This document shows positions 1-8,443 of a stretch of 37,882 nt of DNA, piece after piece. Below the pieces are notes generated by a model, which did not search any database, was not told the origin of the DNA, and saw nothing but the letters and a program-made list of their open reading frames with translations. The position numbers were made by a program, and so were the translations under genes. The stretch lies in contig VAWS01000002.1 of assembly GCA_005884515.1 (NCBI GenBank), forward strand, positions 1 through 37,882, given 5' to 3'. Within the stretch, counting starts at the first letter, position 1, and each line of letters starts with the position of its first letter. This stretch comes from Actinomycetota bacterium. GTDB lineage: Bacteria > Actinomycetota > AC-67.

Positions 1-2
1 AC

Positions 3-278
3 GAGGACGGCGCGCACTCATGCGGCGAGTCGCTTCTCTTCAACTTGATGCACATGGGATGCACGATCCCGCCGAACGTCGACACGTATTGGGTCGGCGA
101 TGCAGGACCGGGCCCCTCGTACATCGAGGCCGGTCAGGATCACGAGTACACGAAACGCACGACGCGGTGGACGGCGCACAACCTGGTGCACATGGCACGC
201 ATCCTGAAGGCGACCCCGATCCCTGCCGAAGGCAACACGCGCGAAGGCGACGAAGAGCACACGCTGCACGCGGGCTAG
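3..278 (+). CDS. NADPH-dependent FMN reductase / flavodoxin-family oxidoreductase, C-terminal part (truncated by window start)
   Basis: Frame 3 reads EDGAHSCGESLLFNLMHMGCTIPPNVDTYWVGDAGPGPSYIEAG...; resembles C-terminal half of NAD(P)H-dependent FMN reductase family; stop TAG 276-278. Confidence 0.6.
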   Translation, partial: EDGAHSCGESLLFNLMHMGCTIPPNVDTYWVGDAGPGPSYIEAGQDHEYTKRTTRWTAHNLVHMARILKATPIPAEGNTREGDEEHTLHAG

Positions 279-543
279 ACGGAGTCGTAGGTGGCGATAA
301 CGACGCCCGTCGTGGTCACGACGCTGTCCACCAGCTTCAATCGCACGACCGGCACACGGTCGGTGAAGAGGCGGCGGCCCGATCCGAGGACGATCGGGTA
401 GATGAGAAGCAGGAACGTGTCGATGAGCTGCCGTTGCATGAGCGACTCGATGAGAACCCGCCGCGCGTATCCTCGTCGGGACGAGCGGGCGCCTGCATCA
501 CGCCGTCGAGTGAAACGTTGTTGACGACCGTGATCGTGCCCAT
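275..543 (-). pseudogene. RibD_C / dihydrofolate-reductase-like protein remnant with internal deletion and frameshift
   Basis: N-terminus MGTITVVNNVSLDGVMQAPARPDEDTRGGF then, in another frame, VLIESLMQRQLIDTFLLLIYPIVLGSGRRLFTDRVPVRLKLVDSVVTTTGVVIATYDSV*; the central part of the domain is absent. Confidence 0.75.
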
Positions 544-561
544 CAGATGGAGACCAAGCCT

Positions 562-810
562 CTACTCAACTCTGTCTTCCGGCATCTGGAGGGCTCGGAG
601 GAGCTTAAGCACTGCATCCGCGTCGGACTCCGCTACAGAAACGTCGGCGCCTTCGACCGCGTCGATCGAGGGGTAAACGACCGATCGCGCGCGGACGACG
701 GCGCGGAAGCCGTTCGCCGCTAACGTCGTTCGGATGAGATCGGCCGACGCGAAGGACGCAAACGTCGCAACCACAACCGAGCCGTCCTCTTGCCGTCTAT
801 AGACGGTCAT
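562..810 (-). CDS. DUF2007-like putative signal-transducing protein
   Basis: 82 aa ORF MTVYRRQEDGSVVVATFASFASADLIRTTLAANGFRAVVRA..., typical of the short DUF2007 fold. Confidence 0.5.
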   Translation of the reverse strand: MTVYRRQEDGSVVVATFASFASADLIRTTLAANGFRAVVRARSVVYPSIDAVEGADVSVAESDADAVLKLLRALQMPEDRVE

Positions 811-861
811 GCCTCGATGCTACCGGCCGGCGCGCTCGGAGGCTCCGCGTGCGATGCATTG

Positions 862-1269
862 TCAACCACTCGGCAGGAAGGCGAGCACGATGTCGCGCGT
901 GGGGTTGTCGACGTTCGGATCGATGATCGCGATCCGTTGCCACGTGCCGAGCGACACCTCGCCGCCGATCACGGGTAGCGTCAACGTCGGCGCGATGAAC
1001 GCCGGCAGGACGTGTGCCGCACCGTGTCCGGCGCTGCCGTGGCTGTGGCGGTAGCGATGATCTCTCGGCAGCATGAACTCGAGCCGATCCCACAGATCGT
1101 CTTCGCTCCCGGATCCGAGCTCCATCAACGCGAGCCCGGCCGTTGCGTGTGGGAGCGAGACACTCACCAACCCGTCGCCTTCGCCGGAGACGAACGTCTC
1201 CACGTGATCCGTGATGTCGACGATCGCCGGCTTGCTTCCGGTCTTCACTTGGAAACTCGTCGTCTTCAT
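862..1269 (-). CDS. yjbQ: YjbQ family (UPF0047) protein, secondary thiamine-phosphate synthase-like
   Basis: 135 aa; HATAGLALMEL, DHRYRHSH...GHGAAHVLPAFIAPTLTLPVIGGEVSLGTWQRIAIIDPN.. R motifs. Confidence 0.85.
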   Translation of the reverse strand: MKTTSFQVKTGSKPAIVDITDHVETFVSGEGDGLVSVSLPHATAGLALMELGSGSEDDLWDRLEFMLPRDHRYRHSHGSAGHGAAHVLPAFIAPTLTLPVIGGEVSLGTWQRIAIIDPNVDNPTRDIVLAFLPSG

Positions 1270-1294
1270 GAACCGAGTCTAACGACCGGCCGGC

Positions 1295-1762
1295 TCAGCG
1301 ATCGGCGGGAACCGGCTCTCGCAGCCACTCGGGCAGGTACACGGCGCCCGGACCGTCCTCCGCTGCTTCGTCGTGCGGGTTCGAGAGTAAGCACGTCTTC
1401 AACGAGAGGCATCCGCAGCCGATGCACGAGTCCAAGCCGTCCCGAAGCGCAACGAGGGCATCGATCTCGCTATCGAGACGCTTTCGCCACGATCGAGAGA
1501 TCTTCGTCCAGTCGGCGCGCGTCGGCGTCCGCGAGGCAGGCAATCTCGAGAGCGCCGTACGCACTTCGTCAAGCGTGAGGCCCACGTGTTGCGCGGCGCG
1601 GATGAAAGCGAGGCGCCTCAGGACACTGCGCTCGTATCGGCGCTGACCACCCTCGGTCCGCCTCGCGAGGATCAGACCTTCTCGCTCGTAGAACCGCAGA
1701 GCCGAAGGGGCGAAGCCGCTTCTCGTTGCGACTTCACCAACTGTTAACAGGTCGATCCCCAC
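1295..1762 (-). CDS. soxR: Redox-sensitive MerR-family regulator SoxR
   Basis: MerR HTH (LLTVGEVATRSGFAPSALRFYEREGLI) and [2Fe-2S] motif CIGCGCLSLKTC (CX2CXCX5C). GTG start at 1762 with GGAGGA upstream preferred over the TTG at 1801, which lies inside the operator. Confidence 0.9.
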   Translation of the reverse strand: MGIDLLTVGEVATRSGFAPSALRFYEREGLILARRTEGGQRRYERSVLRRLAFIRAAQHVGLTLDEVRTALSRLPASRTPTRADWTKISRSWRKRLDSEIDALVALRDGLDSCIGCGCLSLKTCLLSNPHDEAAEDGPGAVYLPEWLREPVPADR

Positions 1763-1780
1763 GAACGAGTCCTCCGGTTC

Positions 1781-1811
1781 TTGACTTGAAGTTAACTTCA
1801 ACTCTTAGTCT
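1781..1811 (+). promoter_or_regulatory. Candidate SoxR operator/promoter of the SDR gene
   Basis: Perfect 16-bp palindrome TTGAAGTTAACTTCAA (1786-1801) between TTGACT (1781-1786) and TAGTCT (1806-1811), 19-bp spacer, divergent from soxR. Confidence 0.7.
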
Positions 1812-1846
1812 ACGCCTCGAACCATCCGAATGGAATGGAGGCACTC

Positions 1847-2230
1847 ATGAAGGTTGCGCTCATCACAGGAGCGTCCAGGGGGTTCGGAGCCGCCCTAGCA
1901 GACGAGCTGAACGCGCGCGGCTGGAGCCTCATCGTCGACGCGCGCCACGAGGACGCGCTCGCCGAGGCGGCCGCACGCTGGGAGAACGCGTTCGCGATCG
2001 CCGGAGACGTCTCCGAACCGGCGCACCTCGATGAGCTTGCGCGCGCGGTCCACCGGCTGGGACGGCTCGATCTGCTCGTCAACAATGCGAGCCTGCTCGG
2101 ACCGAGCCCGCAGCCGACGCTCGACCGCTACCCCATCGGCGTGCTCGCGAGCGTCTACGACGTGAACGTCTTCGCGCCGCTCGGCGATCTTGGGCGCGGA
2201 GAACCAAAGTATCGCCGCGTACGCATTTGA
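1847..2230 (+). CDS. Short-chain dehydrogenase/reductase, N-terminal fragment (frameshifted at about 2180)
   Basis: MKVALITGASRGFGAALADELNARGW..LLVNNASLLGP...YDVNVFAPL; then frame loss. SD GGAG upstream of ATG 1847. Confidence 0.8.
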   Translation: MKVALITGASRGFGAALADELNARGWSLIVDARHEDALAEAAARWENAFAIAGDVSEPAHLDELARAVHRLGRLDLLVNNASLLGPSPQPTLDRYPIGVLASVYDVNVFAPLGDLGRGEPKYRRVRI

Positions 2231-2393
2231 TCCCGGCGACATGCGCACCCAGATGCACCAGGAAGCGTTCCCCGGCGAGGACATCTCCGACCGGCCCGAG
2301 CCGGAGACCATCGTCGCCGCGCTGCTGCGCCTGATCGAAACGCGACCGAAGAGCGGCCGCTACCGCGCCGCCGACCTGATGGTGAACGCATGA
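2190..2393 (+). CDS. Short-chain dehydrogenase/reductase, C-terminal fragment
   Basis: GAENQSIAAYAFDPGDMRTQMHQEAFPGEDISDRPEPETIVAALLRLIETRPKSGRYRAADL; continues the SDR family after a missing central segment (YxxxK not found). Confidence 0.7.
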   Translation: MGAENQSIAAYAFDPGDMRTQMHQEAFPGEDISDRPEPETIVAALLRLIETRPKSGRYRAADLMVNA

Positions 2394-3436
2394 CGGCGAC
2401 GTTCACCGTTCCCACCGAGCTTTCGGCCACCGAGCCGCCGGAGTCACGTGGATTCGCGCGCGACGAGGTCAGGCTGCTCGTCGCGAACCCCGACGGCATC
2501 CGGCACACGCGCTTCCGCGAGATCGCGAGCTTCCTCGACCCCGGCGACCTCGTCGTCGTCAACACCTCTGCGACGATCCCGGCCGCCGTCGACGGGATCC
2601 GCGCATGCGATGAGCAGATCGTTGTGCATTTCTCGTCGCCCCTCGACGATGGAGCGTGGGCGGTCGAGTTGCGCCTCGCCGACGGGTCCGGACCGGTGCC
2701 CGACGCGATCGTCGGCGAAACCGTGTACCTCGAGGGATGCGAGAGCGCGCTGCTCGTCGCGCCGTACCCGGATGCGCGCGCACTGCTCGGGTCGAGGCTG
2801 TGGCGCGCGCGCCTCTCGATCGACGGCTCGGTGCCCGGCTACCTGGCGTTGCACGGCCGCCCGATCACGTACGGCTACCTGCGCGGAACGTGGCCGCTCG
2901 CCGATTACCAAACCATCTTCGCGCGCGACCCGGGAAGCGCCGAGATGCCCAGCGCCGCACGCCCGTTCACGGACAAGCTCGTCACCGATCTTGTCGTTCG
3001 TGGCCTCGCGGTCGCACCGATCACGCTCCACGCCGGCGTCTCTTCCCTTGACGCCGGCGAAGTCCCTCTGCCCGAACGTTTCAGCGTGCCGGAGACGACC
3101 GCGCGCCTCGTGAACTTCACGAGAAAGAACGGCCGACGCGTCATCGCGCTCGGGACGACCGTCGCGCGCGCGCTCGAAAGCGTCGCGCGCGCGGACGGAA
3201 CGGTGACGTCCGGCCGCGGGTGGACCGACCTCGTTCTCGGCCCCGACCGGCCGGCGCGCGCCGTGACCGGCCTCGTCACCGGCTGGCACACGCCGGAGTC
3301 GTCACACCTCGCCTTGCTCGAAGCAGTCGCCGGACGGCAGCTCGTCCAAGAGGCGTACGACGCTGCGCTCGAAGCCGGCTATTTATGGCACGAGTTCGGT
3401 GACAGTTGCTTGCTCTTGCCGAACAAAGGTCAGTAA
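2390..3436 (+). CDS. queA: S-adenosylmethionine:tRNA ribosyltransferase-isomerase (QueA-like)
   Basis: 348 aa; DLVVVNTSATIPA, GYLALHGRPITYGYL, LPERFSVPETTARLVN.., RVIALGTTVARALES motifs; ATGA overlap with the SDR. Confidence 0.8.
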   Translation: MTATFTVPTELSATEPPESRGFARDEVRLLVANPDGIRHTRFREIASFLDPGDLVVVNTSATIPAAVDGIRACDEQIVVHFSSPLDDGAWAVELRLADGSGPVPDAIVGETVYLEGCESALLVAPYPDARALLGSRLWRARLSIDGSVPGYLALHGRPITYGYLRGTWPLADYQTIFARDPGSAEMPSAARPFTDKLVTDLVVRGLAVAPITLHAGVSSLDAGEVPLPERFSVPETTARLVNFTRKNGRRVIALGTTVARALESVARADGTVTSGRGWTDLVLGPDRPARAVTGLVTGWHTPESSHLALLEAVAGRQLVQEAYDAALEAGYLWHEFGDSCLLLPNKGQ

Positions 3437-3591
3437 CCGCCGCCGGCGCCGCCGTGGTGGAAGGCGACGAAGTAGATGACGAGGTACGCGATTCCTCCGA
3501 TGAGAAGGTAGAGACCGACCAACTTCGGCCATCTCTTCTTGTATCCGCCCTGCTTCTGCGAACCGGTGTTGGCGCGCTCGCGGGTATCCAT
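3430..3591 (-). CDS. Small membrane protein, 53 aa (not in supplied ORF track)
   Basis: MDTRERANTGSQKQGGYKKRWPKLVGLYLLIGGIAYLVIYFVAFHHGGAGGGY*; GGAGG-type SD before ATG; one predicted TM; stop overlaps the 3' end of the queA-like gene. Confidence 0.6.
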   Translation of the reverse strand: MDTRERANTGSQKQGGYKKRWPKLVGLYLLIGGIAYLVIYFVAFHHGGAGGGY

Positions 3592-3670
3592 GGTGAAGAC
3601 CTCCTTCACCTACTGATACGCACGGCGCGCAAGCAGAGATTGCACCTTCCAGGACCAGGAACGTGCGTTA

Positions 3671-4195
3671 CTAGCCGACCGAGCCGGCGTCGGCGCCGCG
3701 CGCCCGGATGTCGGCGAGCACCTTGTCGAACAGCGCTTGCGCTTCTTTCGCGATCTGCTTCAGGTCCTCAACTTCGCGCGCCGCCTCCGCCGTCGCCGAC
3801 GGGTTCATGCGCGCGACCGTTTGCTCGAGCAGCTGCGCGCGCAGCCCCGCGGACACGGAAACCTCGGAAAGCTCTTGCAGCGTGATACGGAGCAGCCATC
3901 GAACTCGCCGGTCCTGCGTCTCCTTGTCGACGACGCGCGGCTCGCGCTGCTGTTGCTTCTGTTCGGGTAGCGGGACGCCTTCGCCGAAGTTCTCGCGGAC
4001 GTACGCTTCGAAGCGCACACCCTTGGGAATGCCGAGCTTCCGCCGGATCGCTTGCTTGTGACTTTCGAGCGTGCCGAGTGCGATCCCCAACGCTTCGCAC
4101 GCTTGGCTGGGCGCGACACCTTCGATGGCAAGGGCGATCACGCGCCACTCTTGCGGCGTGATCCTGCTCGCGCGGTCGACCATCGACTCGTCCAA
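3671..4195 (-). CDS. LuxR/GerE-type helix-turn-helix protein with C-terminal helical region
   Basis: ITPQEWRVIALAIEGVAPSQACEALGIALGTLESHKQAIRRKLGIPKG HTH near the N-terminus, followed by a charged helical tail. Confidence 0.65.
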   Translation of the reverse strand: MDESMVDRASRITPQEWRVIALAIEGVAPSQACEALGIALGTLESHKQAIRRKLGIPKGVRFEAYVRENFGEGVPLPEQKQQQREPRVVDKETQDRRVRWLLRITLQELSEVSVSAGLRAQLLEQTVARMNPSATAEAAREVEDLKQIAKEAQALFDKVLADIRARGADAGSVG

Positions 4196-4209
4196 CCTGT
4201 ACCGCCCCT

Positions 4210-5997
4210 TTACTCCAGCGCCTTCTGTCCCAAGAGCACTTTCAATTCGGCATAAAGCCCATTTCGCCTCTCCACACAGTATCGGTGAGGTAAGCGCAGA
4301 GTCTTAGCAGGGGTCGCCCCGGATAAGAGGCGTAGATGGACAGGAGTCGGCCCCGGATGGGACTCCAGAACGTCTTTCAGGCGCTCGACGAACGCCGGCG
4401 TGCAGGTTTCCGCAGGGACGCTCAGGACCAGGGGGGCCCCGCCGGGATCCAGGCTCGGGATGGCAATTTCTTGCGCTATGACTTTCGCCTCGTCGTCCCG
4501 CATGTCGATCTTGCCGCGCACGGTCACGATCGCGTCCGCGGCCAAAAGCGGCGCGGCCGACACGTACGAGCTCGGGAAAACGACGACCTCGACCGAACCC
4601 TGGAGATCTTCGAGCCAGAACACCGCCATCGGCTCGCCCTTCTTCGTGAACTTCTTCTGCATACGCGTAACGATGCCGCCGATGGTCACGCCGTCTTGGT
4701 CGCGCAGCCCGACGAGATCGGTGATCTTGTGCGACGACGCCTGGCGCAAGATGTCCTCCACGGCGAGCAGCGGGTGGTCCGACACGTACACCCCGAGCAT
4801 CTCTTTCTCGGCCGCCAGCAGCACGTTCTTCGGGATGTCGTCGCCCGTGGGCAGCTCGAAGTCGACGTGCATCGCCGGATCGTGCGCGAAGAGGCTGAAC
4901 TGGCCCTGCTCCGCCGCGCGCGCGTCCGCCACTGCGGCGTCGACGATGGACGCGACCTTCTCGTGCAGCACTACGCCCTTCTCCGCGTCCCGCTGCAGCA
5001 GCGATGTGCGATCGATCTTCAGCGAGTCGAACGCGCCGGCTTTCGCCAGCGACTCAACGACGCGCCGGTTCAGAACGATGTGGTCCACCTTCCGCGTGAA
5101 GTCGGCGAAGGAGGTGAACGCGCCTTTCTGCGTACGAGCCTTGATGATCTGTGCGACGACGCTCTCCCCCACGTTGCGCACAGCCGACAGCCCGTAGCGG
5201 ATCGTTCCTTCCGGCGTCGGCGTGAAGTCGGACTCGCTCGCGTTGACGTCGGGCGGCTCGACGGTGATGTTCAGGGCGCGCGCCTCCGCGAGGTACGCCG
5301 GGCTGCGATCCGGGTTGTCCTTGACGCTCGTCAGCAGCGCGGCCATGTACTCGATCGGATGGTTCGCCCGCAGGTAGCCCGTCTGGTACGCGACGAGCCC
5401 GTAGCACGCGGCGTGCGCGCGATTGAACGAGTAACCGGCGAACGGCTCGATCAGCTTCCATAAGCTGCGGGCCTGATCCTCGGTGAGGTCTTTCGCGCGC
5501 GCGCCCTCGAGGAACCGCGGCTCCTCGGCGTCGATCACCTTCTTGATCTTCTTCCCGAGCGCTTTACGCACAAGGTCCGCTTCGCCGGCGCTGTATCCCG
5601 CGATCAGCTGCAGGATCTGCAGGATCTGCTCTTGGTAGACGATCACGCCGTGCGTATCGCGCAGCACCGGCTCGAGCGCGGGGTGGAGGTACTGGACCGA
5701 CGATGAGTCGTTCTTGCCCCTGATGTACTTCGGGATCTCCTTCATCGGGCCCGGCCGGTAGAGCGCGACCATGGCCACGATGTCCTCGAACCGGTCCGGG
5801 CGCAGCTTCACGAGTGCGTCGCGCATCGGCGGCGACTCCAGCTGGAACACGCCCATCGTCTCGCCGCGGCTCAGCATCGCGTACGTCGCGGGATCGTCCA
5901 TCGGGATCGCGTCGATGTCGATCGTCACGCCGCGCTTCGCCAGCAGGTCGATCGCGTCCCCGAGGATCGTAAGGTTGCGGAGCCCGAGGAAGTCCAT
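4210..5997 (-). CDS. dnaE: DNA polymerase III alpha subunit, C-terminal fragment
   Basis: MDFLGLRNLTILGDAIDLL..., YQEQILQILQLIAGYSAGEADLVRKALGKK, FAGYSFNRAHAACYGLVAYQTGYL, OB-fold GGIVTRMQKKFTKKGEPMAVFWLEDLQGSVEVVVFP. Confidence 0.95.
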   Translation of the reverse strand: MDFLGLRNLTILGDAIDLLAKRGVTIDIDAIPMDDPATYAMLSRGETMGVFQLESPPMRDALVKLRPDRFEDIVAMVALYRPGPMKEIPKYIRGKNDSSSVQYLHPALEPVLRDTHGVIVYQEQILQILQLIAGYSAGEADLVRKALGKKIKKVIDAEEPRFLEGARAKDLTEDQARSLWKLIEPFAGYSFNRAHAACYGLVAYQTGYLRANHPIEYMAALLTSVKDNPDRSPAYLAEARALNITVEPPDVNASESDFTPTPEGTIRYGLSAVRNVGESVVAQIIKARTQKGAFTSFADFTRKVDHIVLNRRVVESLAKAGAFDSLKIDRTSLLQRDAEKGVVLHEKVASIVDAAVADARAAEQGQFSLFAHDPAMHVDFELPTGDDIPKNVLLAAEKEMLGVYVSDHPLLAVEDILRQASSHKITDLVGLRDQDGVTIGGIVTRMQKKFTKKGEPMAVFWLEDLQGSVEVVVFPSSYVSAAPLLAADAIVTVRGKIDMRDDEAKVIAQEIAIPSLDPGGAPLVLSVPAETCTPAFVERLKDVLESHPGPTPVHLRLLSGATPAKTLRLPHRYCVERRNGLYAELKVLLGQKALE

Positions 5998-7567
5998 CTT
6001 CAGGCAACCCCTCGAGGCCGCGCGCGACGTCGATCACCTGCTTCGAGTCGGGGTCCGTCTGGTACAAGGACCGCATGTCGCTCGCACCCGCGTAGGCCTG
6101 GTTCCCGCGGTCGCCGGGGGGCCACTCGAACGACTGATCGAAGCATGCGGCGAGCGGCGGGTCCTTCCCCAGGATCCCCGGTGGGTACGCGCGCGCGAGC
6201 CGGTCACCGACGACGTACGGCATGCCGAGCACACGCGCCGCGTCGCGGATCGCCTGCTTGCCCTTGATCGTTGCGAAGGTCACGATCTGCGCCACCCGCT
6301 CCTCGCCGTACTTGCGCACGGCGTACCGCAGCACCTCGCCGCGCCCGCGCACGTCGAAGTCCATGTCGATGTCCGGCATCTCCTTGCGCGCCGGGTTCAG
6401 GAAGCGCTCGAACATCAGCCGATACTTGATCGGGTCCATGCCGACGATCCCGAGGCAGTAGGACACGATCGAGCCGGCCGAGCTACCGCGGCCCGGGCCA
6501 CAGCGCACGCCGTTCGCCTTTGCGTACGCGATCAGGTCGGCGACGATCAAGAAATACGAGGCGAACCCCATGGACGCGATCGTCGACAGCTCGAACTCGA
6601 TCCGCTCACGGACCTCGTCGGTGAGCGGGTCGCCGTACCGCGCCGCAGCGCCCTCGTACGTCAGGCGTCGCAGGTACGCGTCGACGCTCTCACCGGTCGG
6701 CGTCACGAAGACCGGCAACCGCTGCACGCCCATCTCCAGCGTGACGTTGCATCGCTCCGCGATCTCGAGGGTGGCGTCGCACGCGTCCGGGTGGTCGCGG
6801 AACAGCGCGCGCATCTGCTCGGGCGACTTCAGGAAGAACTCTTCGGCGTCGAACTTGAAGCGGCCCGGCTCGTTGATCGTCGAGCCGGTCTGGATGCACA
6901 ACAGGACGTCGTGAACGGGCGCATCCTGCTTGTGGGTGTAGTGGAGATCGTTCGTTGCGAGCAGCCTCGTGCCGGTCCGTCTCGCGATGTCGATCAGGTG
7001 CGGGAACACGGTGTGCTGGTCGGCGAGGCCGTGGTCCTGGAGCTCGACGAAGAAGTTATCGGGGCCGAAGATCTCGCGGTACTCGCCGACGACCTTGGTG
7101 GCCTGCTCGACCTGGCCTTGCAGCAACAGCTGTCCGACTTCGCCGGCGAGGCAGCCGCTCGTCGCGATGATGCCCTTCGCGTGCTGCGCGAGCAGCTCCT
7201 TGTCGACGCGCGGCCGGTAGTAATAGCCTTCGAGGTGCGCGAGGGAGACGAGCTTCATGAGGTTGCGATAGCCCTCGTCGGTCTCGGCGACGGCCGTCAT
7301 GTGGTGGTTCGAGTCTTTCTCGCGCGAGGACTTCTCGAAGCGCGAACGGGTCGCGACGTACAGCTCCGAGCCGATGATCGGCTTCACGCCGTGCCGCCGG
7401 CCCGCTTGGTAGAAGTCGACCGCGCCGTACATGACGCCGTGGTCGGTGATCGCCATGGCCGGCATGCCTTGCTCGGCCGCGGACCGCATGAGCTCATCGA
7501 TGCGGCTGGCTCCGTCCAGCATCGAGTACTCGGTATGGGTGTGAATGTGGACGAAGCTGTCGGACAA
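5564..7567 (-). CDS. dnaE: DNA polymerase III alpha subunit, N-terminal fragment incl. PHP domain (meaningful homology ends at about 6005; the rest is out of frame)
   Basis: MSDSFVHIHTHTEYSMLDGASRIDELM..; GPGRGSSAGSIVSYCLGI; PDIDMDFD; ends ...DSKQVIDVARGLEG, then frameshift. Confidence 0.95.
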   Translation of the reverse strand: MSDSFVHIHTHTEYSMLDGASRIDELMRSAAEQGMPAMAITDHGVMYGAVDFYQAGRRHGVKPIIGSELYVATRSRFEKSSREKDSNHHMTAVAETDEGYRNLMKLVSLAHLEGYYYRPRVDKELLAQHAKGIIATSGCLAGEVGQLLLQGQVEQATKVVGEYREIFGPDNFFVELQDHGLADQHTVFPHLIDIARRTGTRLLATNDLHYTHKQDAPVHDVLLCIQTGSTINEPGRFKFDAEEFFLKSPEQMRALFRDHPDACDATLEIAERCNVTLEMGVQRLPVFVTPTGESVDAYLRRLTYEGAAARYGDPLTDEVRERIEFELSTIASMGFASYFLIVADLIAYAKANGVRCGPGRGSSAGSIVSYCLGIVGMDPIKYRLMFERFLNPARKEMPDIDMDFDVRGRGEVLRYAVRKYGEERVAQIVTFATIKGKQAIRDAARVLGMPYVVGDRLARAYPPGILGKDPPLAACFDQSFEWPPGDRGNQAYAGASDMRSLYQTDPDSKQVIDVARGLEGLPEDGLPRAPQPYDPRGRDRPAGEARRDDRHRRDPDGRSRDVRDAEPRRDDGRVPAGVAADARRTREAAPGPVRGHRGHGRALPAGPDEGDPEVHQGQERLIVGPVPPPRARAGAARYARRDRLPRADPADPAADRGIQRRRSGPCA

Positions 7568-7657
7568 ACCGCCGCCCCCGGGGAAGGCACGACTGGAAGA
7601 ATTACAGAGATGTCATTCTACCGCCGCGGCCGGGGACAGCCAAGGCTTCGCCGGATT

Positions 7658-8443
7658 TCACGACCTCGTTCGAGCAGCCTCGAGCGCCGCCGCCAGGTCT
7701 TGAGGGAGCGGATCGTCCAGCTCGATGAGGGCGCCGGTCGAGGTCCTGCCGGTGATCGGACGCGCCTCGACGAGAGCGGTGTCTGGCAACCTCTCGAGCA
7801 CCGTGATCTCCGTGACCGCCGAGCGGCCGCCGGCGACGACGGCCATCTTCTTCCGGTCCCGGGTCGAGCGGCCGATCGGCGCGTCGATCGTTGTGGTGGC
7901 GGTGTCGGGGATCCCTTCGACCAAGGCGAGATAGACCCGAGTCACCGCGCGCGCGGCGAGCGCGTCGGTCAGGGCGGCGTGGGTCGCTTCGTCCTTGGCG
8001 ACGATCATCAGGCCGCTCGTGCCGGCGTCGAGCCGGTGGACGATTCCGGGGCGCTCGGCGTCTCCCCCGGCCGGCGCTCCGCCGGCGCGCGCGAGCAGCG
8101 CGTTGACGAGAGTTCCCGAGCTGTGCCCGGGGGCCGGATGGACCACGAGACCCGCCGGCTTCGAGACGACGAGAAGATGCTCGTCTTCGAAGACGACGCG
8201 GACCGGGATCTCTTCGGCTTGGGGAACGGCGCTCTCGTGTTCGGGTATCGAGACGCTGACGCGCATCGCGTCCTCGACGCGCAAGGACTTCGTCGCCGCG
8301 CGCCCGTCCACCAGCACGGAACCCGCTGCGATCAGTTTCGCTGCAGCCGCGCGCGACATGCCGGCACGCGCGCTTACGAATGCGTCGAGCCGCGTCCCGG
8401 CGTCGTCGGCCGAGACGAGGAGCTCACGCGGGGGCGCGCTCAC
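7658..8443 (-). CDS. rluD: RluA/RluD family pseudouridine synthase with apparent in-frame internal deletion
   Basis: S4-like N-terminus; [33 protein letters not shown]; jumps from ARPITGRT directly to [23 protein letters not shown], skipping the usual HQIRVHL...QFLHA part. ORF can extend to 8467. Confidence 0.88.
   Translation of the reverse strand: MSAPPRELLVSADDAGTRLDAFVSARAGMSRAAAAKLIAAGSVLVDGRAATKSLRVEDAMRVSVSIPEHESAVPQAEEIPVRVVFEDEHLLVVSKPAGLVVHPAPGHSSGTLVNALLARAGGAPAGGDAERPGIVHRLDAGTSGLMIVAKDEATHAALTDALAARAVTRVYLALVEGIPDTATTTIDAPIGRSTRDRKKMAVVAGGRSAVTEITVLERLPDTALVEARPITGRTSTGALIELDDPLPQDLAAALEAARTRS

Noticed and set aside
5564-6010. Programmed ribosomal frameshift or intein in dnaE
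   Set aside because: The conserved segment is physically absent from all frames, and similar losses occur in unrelated genes; frameshifting alone would not restore it.
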